A stretch of DNA of 5,534 bases from an uncultured Clostridia bacterium (GTDB lineage: Bacteria; Bacillota; Clostridia; Oscillospirales; Acutalibacteraceae): positions 1 through 5,534 of the forward strand of contig CALGGQ010000223.1 in NCBI GenBank assembly GCA_937915775.1. The letters run 5' to 3'. Position numbers and translations under genes: made by a program. Shown in pieces: positions 1 to 5,494 of this stretch (position 1 is the stretch's first letter; every line of letters starts with the position of its first letter). The notes under the pieces were generated by a model. That model worked only from the letters and a program-made list of their open reading frames with translations. It had not been told where the DNA came from and made no database searches.

Positions 1-26
1 AGTTCAGACGTGTGCTCTTCCGATCT
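1..26 (+). other. Untrimmed Illumina TruSeq adapter (artefact)
   Basis: These 26 bases match the 3' end of the TruSeq Read 2 adapter, including the core GTGCTCTTCCGATCT immediately before the insert. They are library sequence fused to the contig end, not genome. The reading frame of the first gene runs through them by chance, so an apparent GTG start at 12 and the residues MLFRS come from the adapter. Genomic sequence should be counted from about position 27. The match is from memory of the adapter sequence, which is highly distinctive. Confidence 0.96.
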
Positions 27-383
27 GAAACGGTATACAAAACCGGCGACTTAGTGAAGGAAAACGAGCGCGGCGAGCTGCTTTACCTCTGCCGCAAGGA
101 TTACCAAATTAAGCATATGGGCTACCGCATTGAGCTCGGCGAAATTGAGGCCGCGGCAAGCGCGGTGGAGGGCGTGCAGGAATGCGCCTGCCTTTACGAC
201 GAACAAAACGACCGTCTTATCCTGTTTTACACCGCAAAGCGCTGTAAGGAGGACAGGCTGCTGGCTGCCCTGTCAGAAAAGCTGACGGCGTATCTGATGC
301 CGAATCAGGTCTGCAAGCTGGCGACGATGCCGCACAACCAAAACGGAAAAATTGACAGAAAGCTGCTGAAATCGCAGCTTTAG
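27..383 (+). CDS. AMP-forming adenylation enzyme, C-terminal fragment (DltA-like ligase), 5' truncated
   Basis: Only the last ~118 codons are present; the 5' part is lost at the contig end. Visible adenylation-family motifs are YKTGDL (A7-like, just after the contig edge), then DYQIKHMGYRIELGEIE (A8 hinge, with the domain-rotation region), and near the C terminus NGKIDRKLL (A10), whose Lys codon at 348-350 is the expected catalytic lysine for adenylate formation. Members of this superfamily activate a carboxylic or amino acid with ATP and transfer it to a carrier-protein thiol. The carrier gene 11 nt downstream, then an MBOAT and an SGNH gene, point to a DltA-type D-alanine:carrier ligase or a relative with another substrate. 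The specificity-determining residues lie in the missing N-terminal domain, so the substrate cannot be read. A stand-alone NRPS adenylation enzyme is the main alternative. The true start is off-window; the GTG at 12 is adapter. Confidence 0.88.
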   Translation, partial: ETVYKTGDLVKENERGELLYLCRKDYQIKHMGYRIELGEIEAAASAVEGVQECACLYDEQNDRLILFYTAKRCKEDRLLAALSEKLTAYLMPNQVCKLATMPHNQNGKIDRKLLKSQL

Positions 384-394
384 AGGAGAGAATT

Positions 395-628
395 ATGACC
401 GAAACCATCATTAACATCATTAAGAAAGTGAAACCCGCTGCCAACATCACCGAAAGCACGAAGCTGCTCGAGGATAAGGTGCTGGATTCACTGGCGATGA
501 TTGCGCTCGTTGCCGAGCTGAGCGACGAATTTGACGTGGACATCACCGCGCAGCACATCATCCCCGAAAATTTTGAAACCGTCGGCGCGATTGCCGCTTT
601 AATGGAAAGGCTTGAGGACGAGGATTAA
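395..628 (+). CDS. Acyl carrier protein, DltC-like (D-alanyl carrier protein type)
   Basis: This small acidic protein of 77 residues has the usual carrier-protein length. The phosphopantetheine attachment site is Ser32 in LDSLAMIALV, followed by the helix II pattern AELSDEFDVDI and the PENFETV segment typical of stand-alone carriers of this kind. A holo-ACP synthase encoded elsewhere would have to modify Ser32. The ATG at 395 is chosen because GAGGAGAG (383-390) overlaps the upstream stop codon at a good distance. The gene lies 11 nt after the adenylation enzyme and 3 nt before the MBOAT gene, which makes it the cytoplasmic shuttle between them. It resembles DltC by context and size, but sequence alone does not show that D-alanine is the cargo. 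A general fatty-acid ACP is unlikely given this neighbourhood and the DSL rather than GADSLD motif. Confidence 0.92.
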   Translation: MTETIINIIKKVKPAANITESTKLLEDKVLDSLAMIALVAELSDEFDVDITAQHIIPENFETVGAIAALMERLEDED

Positions 629-631
629 CCG

Positions 632-2212
632 ATGATAAGCTATACCTCCTTCGCCTTTTTCCTCCTGTATTTCGGGATAACGTACATCCTGTATACGCTG
701 ATTGCGAAGCCGTATAAATGGTGCGTGCTGCTGGCAGGCTCCTGGGTGTTCTATTTCGTTTCGGCAAAGGGGCATATTCTGCCGCTGATTGCCGCCACCC
801 TCATCGTCTGGGGCGCGGCGCTCGGGATTCAGAACGTCTCGGATGTGTTCAAAAAGAAGAAAAAAGGACTCCCGCGTGAGGAGCGCAAGGCGCTGAAAAA
901 GAAATACGGCGCTTATAAAACCTTTTTGCTGACCGGCGGCGTAATCGCCACCGTTGCTATTTTGTTGGTGTGCAAATACGCCGGCTTCTTTACGGAAACG
1001 GCAAATTCGCTGTTTCATCTGGATTTAAAGGAGCTGAGCGTGGTGCAGCCGCTCGGCATCTCGTTTTATACGCTGCAAGCGGTCAGCTACCTTGCCGACG
1101 TTTATAACGGTAAATACGAGGCGCGGAAAAATCCGCTGCGCGTGTCGCTCTATCTGTCCTTTATGCTGACGATTGTGGAGGGACCGTTTGCGCGGTACGA
1201 CAACCTCGGCTTTGAGCTGGAGCAGTGCAGCAGCTTTGACAGACACCGCTTTGAGCGCGGCGTGCAGCGCATTCTCTGGGGCTTGGTGAAAAAGGTTATC
1301 ATTGCCGACCGCGCTGCAGAATTCGTCAACGCTGTTTTTGATTACCACGAGGCATACCGCGGTATCGTCGTGATTTTCGGCATTTTATTTTACACGCTGC
1401 AGCTGTACTGCGAATTCTCCGGCGTGATGGATGTGATGTGCGGCATGGGCGATATGCTGGGCATTACCGTGCCGGAAAACTTTGCCCGTCCGTTCTTTGC
1501 CAAATCCATCAACGATTTCTGGACGCGCTGGCATATGACGCTCGGCGCATGGCTCAGAGATTACATTTTCTACCCGATTTCGTTTTCCAAGCCGTTTATG
1601 AACGCGGTGAAATCGGCGCGGAAAAAGCTGAACCCCTACTATGCCAACCTGATTCCGACTGCCGTTGCGCTGTTCGTCGTCTGGTTTACCAACGGCTTCT
1701 GGCACGGCTCAGGCTGGAAATACATCGTATATGGGCTGTATTATTATGTACTGATGATGGTCGGGATGTTCTTAGAACCGCTGTTTGCCAAGCTGTGCAA
1801 CAAGATACACCTTGACCGTGAAAAGAATAAGGCGTTTGCGCTGTTTCGCATGGCGCGCACCTTCGTTATCGTCAACATCGGCATGCTGATTTTCCGCGCC
1901 GATACGCTGGAGCAGGCGTTCTCGATGCTGCGCTCCGTGTTCCGCGGGCTGAATCTGAAAGCCATGCTGCCGGGCAGCGGCAACGGCTTCGGGCTCGATT
2001 TGTTTGACTACGCCATTATTGTGCTTGGCACGCTGCTGGTATTTGCCGTAGGTGTGCTCGGCGAAAAGAAAATTGATATCAGGGAGAAAATCACCTCGCT
2101 GCCGTTTGCGGTGCGCTTCATCGGCTATCTTGCCGCGGTGCTGGTCATCGTGCTTGCCGGTGCTTACGGCGAGGGCTACGGCGTGGTGGATTTGATTTAC
2201 GCGAATTTTTAA
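632..2212 (+). CDS. MBOAT-family O-acyltransferase (DltB/AlgI superfamily)
   Basis: This polytopic membrane protein of 526 residues has many hydrophobic segments from residue 5 to the C terminus. MBOAT hallmarks are PLGISFYTLQAVSYLADVY (140-158), EGPFARY (183-189), GLVKKVIIAD (217-226), FWTRWHMTLGAWLRDYIFYP with His301, and NGFWHGSGW with His358, the likely catalytic histidine of the family. A very basic stretch (KKKKK at 74-78, continuing to about 96) is probably a cytoplasmic loop. Family members pass an acyl group from a carrier or thioester through the membrane to an extracytoplasmic acceptor. At ~526 residues it is longer than typical DltB (~400) and closer to AlgI/PatA-type enzymes, whose LGISF and KKxxIAD-like motifs it also shares. 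The ATG is 3 nt after the carrier stop, with a GAGG-rich stretch inside the carrier's last codons (614-623). Its inferred role is transferring the carrier-bound group to a surface polymer. Confidence 0.94.
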   Translation: MISYTSFAFFLLYFGITYILYTLIAKPYKWCVLLAGSWVFYFVSAKGHILPLIAATLIVWGAALGIQNVSDVFKKKKKGLPREERKALKKKYGAYKTFLLTGGVIATVAILLVCKYAGFFTETANSLFHLDLKELSVVQPLGISFYTLQAVSYLADVYNGKYEARKNPLRVSLYLSFMLTIVEGPFARYDNLGFELEQCSSFDRHRFERGVQRILWGLVKKVIIADRAAEFVNAVFDYHEAYRGIVVIFGILFYTLQLYCEFSGVMDVMCGMGDMLGITVPENFARPFFAKSINDFWTRWHMTLGAWLRDYIFYPISFSKPFMNAVKSARKKLNPYYANLIPTAVALFVVWFTNGFWHGSGWKYIVYGLYYYVLMMVGMFLEPLFAKLCNKIHLDREKNKAFALFRMARTFVIVNIGMLIFRADTLEQAFSMLRSVFRGLNLKAMLPGSGNGFGLDLFDYAIIVLGTLLVFAVGVLGEKKIDIREKITSLPFAVRFIGYLAAVLVIVLAGAYGEGYGVVDLIYANF

Positions 2213-2215
2213 AGA

Positions 2216-3274
2216 ATGAAATTACTGGATGCTAACAAGGGCAACGCAAAGCCCTTTCTCAGAATCGCGGCGTTTCTGCTGGCGCTGATTGTCATCATTG
2301 AGGCGCTGTCGCTCACCGTTTTTTCCAAGGGTGCCGCCGCGACGTACAACAATAAATACGCCAATCAGTTCTCCTTTTTGCAGGAGCCTGACGATTCCGT
2401 GCAGCTCGCTTTTATCGGCGACAGCAACATTTATTCCGCCGTCGTGCCGATTAAGCTGTGGGAGTGGTGCGGCCTGACAAGCACGATTATTGCCGCGCCG
2501 AAGCAGACGCTGCACCAGAGCTATCACCTGCTGGAGGATTTGTTTGAAAAGCAGTCGCCGCAGTATGTGGTAGTGGAAACGGATATGTTTTACCGCGATA
2601 AGCCTATCCGCGAGGACGACACCGTTATCGTGGAAAGCGAAAAGCCGCTTGATGTGGTGTTTGACACGCTGGATCCCAGCAGCTTTGAGGACGTAATCAA
2701 GGGCGCTGCGCCGGTGTTCACCTTCCACGATAAGTGGAAAAGCCTGCTGCGCGGCAAAAAGGTGCCGCCGAAGGACGCGAACGCGCACGGCTACCATCTG
2801 AGCCTGACGGTCAGAAAATTTAAGCTGAAGGACTATATGAAGCCGGCCGACATCGCCGACCCGATTAAAAAGAAGGATGCAAAACAGATTGACGCCATCG
2901 TTTCCCTCTGCCGCCGCAACGGCGCCGAGGTTGTCTTCGTCACAGCGCCCTCGCCCGTGTTCTGGAGCTATGAGCGCCATAACGCGACGGCGCAGCTCGC
3001 CAAGCAGTACGGCGCGGACTATATCGACTACAATCTGATGTGGGACGAGCTGGGGCTGTCCTCGCGCAAGCATTTCCGCGATAAAGGACATCACCTCAAC
3101 TATTTCGGCGCAAAGCTCGTCACGAAGCAGTTCGGCGGCTATGCCCGTCACACGCTGAAGCTGAAAAGCCTGAAAAACGACGCACGCTACTCCTACTGGG
3201 ACGACAGCACGGAAGCCTTCAAGGAGGATGTGGACGCGCTGATAGCCAAAATAAACGAAACAACGGAAGCGTAA
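2216..3274 (+). CDS. Membrane-anchored SGNH-type protein, DltD-like position and architecture
   Basis: The protein has 352 residues. A short basic N terminus precedes one hydrophobic segment (about 14-36, FLRIAAFLLALIVIIEAL), indicating an anchor with the rest outside the membrane. The SGNH fold is suggested by FIGDSNIYS with candidate nucleophile Ser70, the strand YVVVETDMF, the strand EVVFVTAPSPVF and the C-terminal block DKGHHLNYFGA (Asp289, His292/His293). Either His fits a DxxH or an HLN-type reading, so the catalytic one is not settled. DltD has the same plan (one N-terminal helix plus an extracellular SGNH domain) and works with DltB, so a role in the final acylation step is inferred. 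AlgX/AlgJ-like SGNH acetyltransferases are the alternative. The start lies 3 nt after the MBOAT stop with no clear Shine-Dalgarno, so translation is probably coupled. The stop codon sits in the loop of a terminator hairpin. Confidence 0.85.
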   Translation: MKLLDANKGNAKPFLRIAAFLLALIVIIEALSLTVFSKGAAATYNNKYANQFSFLQEPDDSVQLAFIGDSNIYSAVVPIKLWEWCGLTSTIIAAPKQTLHQSYHLLEDLFEKQSPQYVVVETDMFYRDKPIREDDTVIVESEKPLDVVFDTLDPSSFEDVIKGAAPVFTFHDKWKSLLRGKKVPPKDANAHGYHLSLTVRKFKLKDYMKPADIADPIKKKDAKQIDAIVSLCRRNGAEVVFVTAPSPVFWSYERHNATAQLAKQYGADYIDYNLMWDELGLSSRKHFRDKGHHLNYFGAKLVTKQFGGYARHTLKLKSLKNDARYSYWDDSTEAFKEDVDALIAKINETTEA

Positions 3275-3287
3275 TGCTTCCGTTTTT
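3262..3287 (+). terminator. Intrinsic terminator of the acylation operon
   Basis: Arms AACGGAAGC (3262-3270) and GCTTCCGTT (3276-3284) are perfectly complementary over 9 bp with a 5-nt loop GTAAT, and the 3' arm runs into TTTTT (3283-3287). The TAA stop of the SGNH gene (3272-3274) is inside the loop, so the terminator overlaps the last codons of the operon. Confidence 0.88.
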
Positions 3288-3291
3288 CTGT

Positions 3292-3320
3292 TTGCATAAT
3301 AACCGTAAATATGCTACGAT
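3292..3320 (+). promoter_or_regulatory. Sigma-A-type promoter with extended -10 for the sialidase-like gene
   Basis: TTGCAT (3292-3297) and TACGAT (3315-3320) are separated by 17 nt, and TGC directly before the -10 box gives an extended -10. The promoter lies between the operon terminator and the ATG at 3358, so the sialidase-like gene probably has its own transcript with a leader of about 30 nt. The boxes are read by eye; the start site is not mapped. Confidence 0.7.
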
Positions 3321-3357
3321 GGGGATAAGAAAGGAATAAAATGGAGGCGACGTTTAC

Positions 3358-4716
3358 ATGAAAGCGAACGGGAAGAAAAAAGGACTGAAAATCGCGGTCA
3401 GTCTGGTCTGCGGCGCGGTGGCTGCCGTGCTTGCCGTCGGGCTGGTAACGGCGAAAACAGGCTTCACCGGCAAGGACTACACCATACCCGAGCTGGATTT
3501 GAGCATTGCCGGCGACACGGACGAAGCATACCGCTACCTGTATGAGCTGTACACGGTGGACGCCTCCGCCGACTATCTGGCGCACCCGGACAGCGTCCTG
3601 CTAAAAAACGGCAGCATCCTCACGGTGTATCCGAAAGGGCACGGCAAGGGCGCGATTCAGAACAAAATCAGTACGGACGGCGGCGTTAGCTGGACGGAAA
3701 GCCTTGTCGCCACGCCGCAAAGCTGGGAGGACTCACTGGAAACGCCGACGATTTACCGCCTGCAGTTTACGGACGGCAAAACGGCGGACAAGCTCGTGCT
3801 GATTTCCGCCAACCCAAAATGGCCGAATATGACCACGCCCGGCGGCTTTAACTGCTCCGTCTCCTCCGATGAGGGGCAGACCTGGACGGAATTTGAGCGC
3901 TTTTACGATAAGGATTCCGATACGCCGGTGGTGCCGATTGTGGCGATGGCGAGCCTCACGCAGCTCAAGGAAAACGGCAAATTCGTTGACAAATGGATGG
4001 GCTTTTTTCACGACGCGGATTTTTACAACTACAAAACCATTCTGACCTTTGACGACGCCGGCAACCCGCACTGGAGCAAGCCCGAAAAGTATTTCAGCGC
4101 GTACCGCGACACTGAAAAGGAAGCGAAAATGTGCGAGGTGGAGGTTATCCGCAGTGAAAACGGAACGGGCGACGAGCTCTGCCTGCTTGCGCGCTCCAAC
4201 ACCAAGAAGATGAATTCCCTCATCGCCTTTTCCCATGACGAGGGCGCCACCTGGAGCGAGCCGCAAACCGTGCCCGCCGCGCTGAACGGCGAACGTCACA
4301 AGGCGGAGTGGCTGCCGGACGGCAGGCTGTTCATCACCTTCCGCTCGATTGAACGCGGCAAAAAGGCTGCCCAAAACGCGCCGTTCAAGCTCTTTAACAG
4401 CAAAAAATGGATCAGCGAAGGCTGGGTTGCCTGGGTCGGTACCTACGACGATCTGAAAAACGGCACCGAGGGGCAGTACCGCATCAAGCTGGCGCACATC
4501 TACCAGGACGGGCAGACAGCGCCCGCCTACACCGCCAACCCCGACACCGGCTACTGTGGCAACGTCGTGCTGCCGAACGGTACCGTTATGACGGCAAGCT
4601 ACGGCAAATTCTCCCCAACGGAAACGACGGCAGACGGCAAGTATAAAACCTACATCTGCGCCAAGCGCATCAACCTTGCCGACACCGACAAGCTCGCCGC
4701 CGAACAGCAGCCATGA
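3358..4716 (+). CDS. Membrane-anchored or secreted sialidase-superfamily Asp-box beta-propeller
   Basis: The protein has 452 residues. A lysine-rich N terminus and hydrophobic stretch (10-32) form a signal peptide or anchor; no lipobox is seen. Three good Asp boxes (SxDxGx[TS]W) occur at 105-112 (STDGGVSW), 169-176 (SSDEGQTW) and 292-299 (SHDEGATW), with a degenerate one near 230-239, as in six-bladed sialidase propellers. Sialidase-like active-site blocks include CEVEVI...ELCLLARSN (Glu260/262, Arg279), AEWLPDGRLFITFRS and GYCGNVVLPNGTVMTASYGKF, whose Tyr415 is near where the family has its nucleophile Tyr. The expected FRIP arginine motif after the first strand is replaced by LAHPDSVLL, so canonical exo-alpha-sialidase activity is doubtful; another glycan-acting or binding propeller is possible. 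GGAGG at 3343-3347, 10 nt before the ATG, supports the start. It has its own promoter and is not part of the upstream operon. Confidence 0.87.
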   Translation: MKANGKKKGLKIAVSLVCGAVAAVLAVGLVTAKTGFTGKDYTIPELDLSIAGDTDEAYRYLYELYTVDASADYLAHPDSVLLKNGSILTVYPKGHGKGAIQNKISTDGGVSWTESLVATPQSWEDSLETPTIYRLQFTDGKTADKLVLISANPKWPNMTTPGGFNCSVSSDEGQTWTEFERFYDKDSDTPVVPIVAMASLTQLKENGKFVDKWMGFFHDADFYNYKTILTFDDAGNPHWSKPEKYFSAYRDTEKEAKMCEVEVIRSENGTGDELCLLARSNTKKMNSLIAFSHDEGATWSEPQTVPAALNGERHKAEWLPDGRLFITFRSIERGKKAAQNAPFKLFNSKKWISEGWVAWVGTYDDLKNGTEGQYRIKLAHIYQDGQTAPAYTANPDTGYCGNVVLPNGTVMTASYGKFSPTETTADGKYKTYICAKRINLADTDKLAAEQQP

Positions 4717-4728
4717 AAAAGTTTGCCA

Positions 4729-4756
4729 AGTGGATAGTGGTTAGTGGCTAGTGATT
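4729..4756 (+). repeat. Four tandem AGTGGNT heptamers
   Basis: AGTGGAT, AGTGGTT, AGTGGCT and AGTGATT follow each other without gaps, starting 12 nt after the sialidase-like stop codon. Such short arrays downstream of genes can belong to dispersed intergenic repeats, but only this copy is visible here, so dispersal is not shown. Confidence 0.7.
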
Positions 4757-4787
4757 TGTATTGCACAAAAACCGGTCACTGACCACT
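4743..4787 (+). other. Imperfect hairpin formed by the heptamer array
   Basis: AGTGGCTAGTGAT (4743-4755) can pair with GTCACTGACCACT (4775-4787), with one mismatch and two G-U pairs as RNA. The alternative arm AGTGGTTAGTG (4736-4746) pairs with CACTGACCACT (4777-4787) with a single G-U. A second small palindrome, ATTTGC-TTT-GCAAAT (4790-4804), follows directly. This could be a folded transcript end or a small repetitive element. The rest of the 4717-4823 spacer shows no gene. Confidence 0.5.
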
Positions 4788-4823
4788 GCATTTGCTTTGC
4801 AAATTCTAATTTATCAACCCAAT

Positions 4824-4859
4824 AAAAAGGCGGCTGCGTTGAAACGCAACCGTCTTTTT
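4824..4859 (+). terminator. Apparent bidirectional intrinsic terminator between converging genes
   Basis: Arms at 4824-4840 and 4843-4859 are complementary over about 16 bp around a TGAA tetraloop, with one C-A mismatch and one G-U. The left arm starts with AAAAA and the right arm ends with TTTTT, so either strand gives a stem followed by a U-tract. It lies between the + sialidase-like gene and the end of the - TM2 gene, 16 nt from the latter, and can serve both. Confidence 0.85.
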
Positions 4860-4875
4860 ATAACGCCTTGGGGAA

Positions 4876-5355
4876 TCAGAACCACTGCTTGTCGCCGACA
4901 ACATAGGTGCTGTCAAACTCATCGTCCGACTTTGTCAGGTACATAATACCCTCTACCAGACCGATAACCGCCATAATGCCGGGGCCGATGCCGACGGCAA
5001 ACGCGCCGATGATGGACACCAGCAGCATAATCACGCCTGCCTTGGTATAGCCAAGATAGAACTTGTGAATACCCAGCGTGCCGAGGAAAATGGCAAGCAG
5101 ACCGGCAACCAGCTTTTCCTTGGATTTAGACGGCAGTCTGCCGCCCTGCGGTGCCGCATAGGCTGCCTGGTTAAACTGCGGCTGCGCCTGATAGGCGGGC
5201 TGCGTCGGCGCCTGGTACTGCGGCGCTGCCTGATAAACAGGCTGCTGCGGCTCCACCGGTGCCTGATACACGGGCTCCTGCGGCTCTACCGGCGCCTGAT
5301 ACACGGGCTCCTGCGGTGTTTCTGTTTGCGGGAAAGTGTTGTCAAATTCGTTCAT
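4876..5355 (-). CDS. TM2-domain membrane protein with Pro/Gln-rich repeated N-terminal tail
   Basis: The protein has 159 residues. Residues 1-75 are hydrophilic and rich in Pro, Gln, Tyr and Ala, with an 11-residue repeat QEPVYQAPVEP at 15-25 and 26-36 and a diverged third copy at 37-47. From about 78 a TM2 domain begins: KSKEKLVAGLLAIFLGTLG, then the GIHKFYLGYTKAG turn (95-107), a second hydrophobic helix (108-122) and further hydrophobic residues to about 140, then a short acidic tail ending QWF. TM2 proteins are small membrane proteins whose bacterial function is mostly unknown, so no specific role is assigned. The ATG at 5355-5353 is supported by AAGGAGGGGA just upstream on the minus strand (5361-5370). 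It has its own promoter and converges on the sialidase-like gene. Confidence 0.93.
   Translation of the reverse strand: MNEFDNTFPQTETPQEPVYQAPVEPQEPVYQAPVEPQQPVYQAAPQYQAPTQPAYQAQPQFNQAAYAAPQGGRLPSKSKEKLVAGLLAIFLGTLGIHKFYLGYTKAGVIMLLVSIIGAFAVGIGPGIMAVIGLVEGIMYLTKSDDEFDSTYVVGDKQWF
5215..5313 (-). repeat. Three 33-bp in-frame tandem repeats in the TM2 gene
   Basis: Units 5281-5313 and 5248-5280 differ at only two bases out of 33, both silent; unit 5215-5247 is diverged. They encode the 11-residue repeat of the tail. The near identity at DNA level suggests a fairly recent duplication and possible length variation. Confidence 0.9.
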
Positions 5356-5384
5356 ACGAATCCCCTCCTTATTTTGTTAGTTTT

Positions 5385-5413
5385 ATTGTACCTGATATGT
5401 CCGTTATTGTCAA
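5385..5413 (-). promoter_or_regulatory. Sigma-A-type promoter of the TM2 gene
   Basis: On the minus strand, TTGACA (5413-5408) and TACAAT (5390-5385) are separated by exactly 17 nt, with the -10 box 29 nt upstream of the ATG and a strong ribosome binding site between. The -35 box is perfect consensus and the -10 has one change. Confidence 0.85.
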
Positions 5414-5418
5414 TAACG
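5402..5418. promoter_or_regulatory. Perfect palindrome over the -35 box, candidate operator
   Basis: CGTTATTG-T-CAATAACG is an 8+1+8 perfect inverted repeat that contains the -35 hexamer of the minus-strand promoter. A dimeric regulator bound here would block RNA polymerase. No T-tract of terminator type follows, so an operator reading is preferred, but the regulator is unknown. Confidence 0.5.
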
Positions 5419-5454
5419 CCGTTTCCATTCCGTAACCGACGGCTGAGATTTTAT

Positions 5455-5483
5455 TTGACAAATCACGCCCGTCTCTATATAAT
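5455..5483 (+). promoter_or_regulatory. Perfect-consensus sigma-A promoter of the tRNA gene
   Basis: TTGACA (5455-5460) and TATAAT (5478-5483) match the consensus exactly with 17-nt spacing. The tRNA begins 11 nt after the -10 box, as expected for a strong stable-RNA promoter with a very short leader. It diverges from the TM2 promoter. Confidence 0.9.
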
Positions 5484-5494
5484 ATGTGATACAG

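Noticed and set aside
12..26. GTG start codon at position 12 for the adenylation fragment
   Set aside because: It lies wholly in the adapter; the genuine start is far upstream and not in the window.
2222..3151. Long open frame (309 codons) on the minus strand opposite the SGNH gene
   Set aside because: It is antisense to a well-supported gene with recognisable motifs; its translation has no familiar domain and is rich in Arg, Val and Leu, as expected from the reverse of GC-rich codon usage. No ribosome binding site stands out.
3294..3314. Inverted repeat GCATA/TATGC inside the sialidase-like promoter as an operator
   Set aside because: The arms are only 5 bp and AT-rich, and one overlaps the -35 and extended -10 bases; chance cannot be excluded.
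3733..4497. Long open frame on the minus strand opposite the sialidase-like gene
   Set aside because: It is a shadow of the Asp-box gene with low-complexity composition and no recognisable domain.
4713..4751. Tiny open frame (12 codons) starting at an ATG that overlaps the sialidase-like stop codon
   Set aside because: It runs into the heptamer repeats and ends there, with no family signature; the ATGA overlap is probably chance.
4729..4756. CRISPR-like array
   Set aside because: The units are 7 bp and contiguous with no spacers, and no cas genes are present.
5430..5442. Small hairpin CCGT/ACGG between the divergent promoters
   Set aside because: A 4-bp stem is too short to mean anything by itself.
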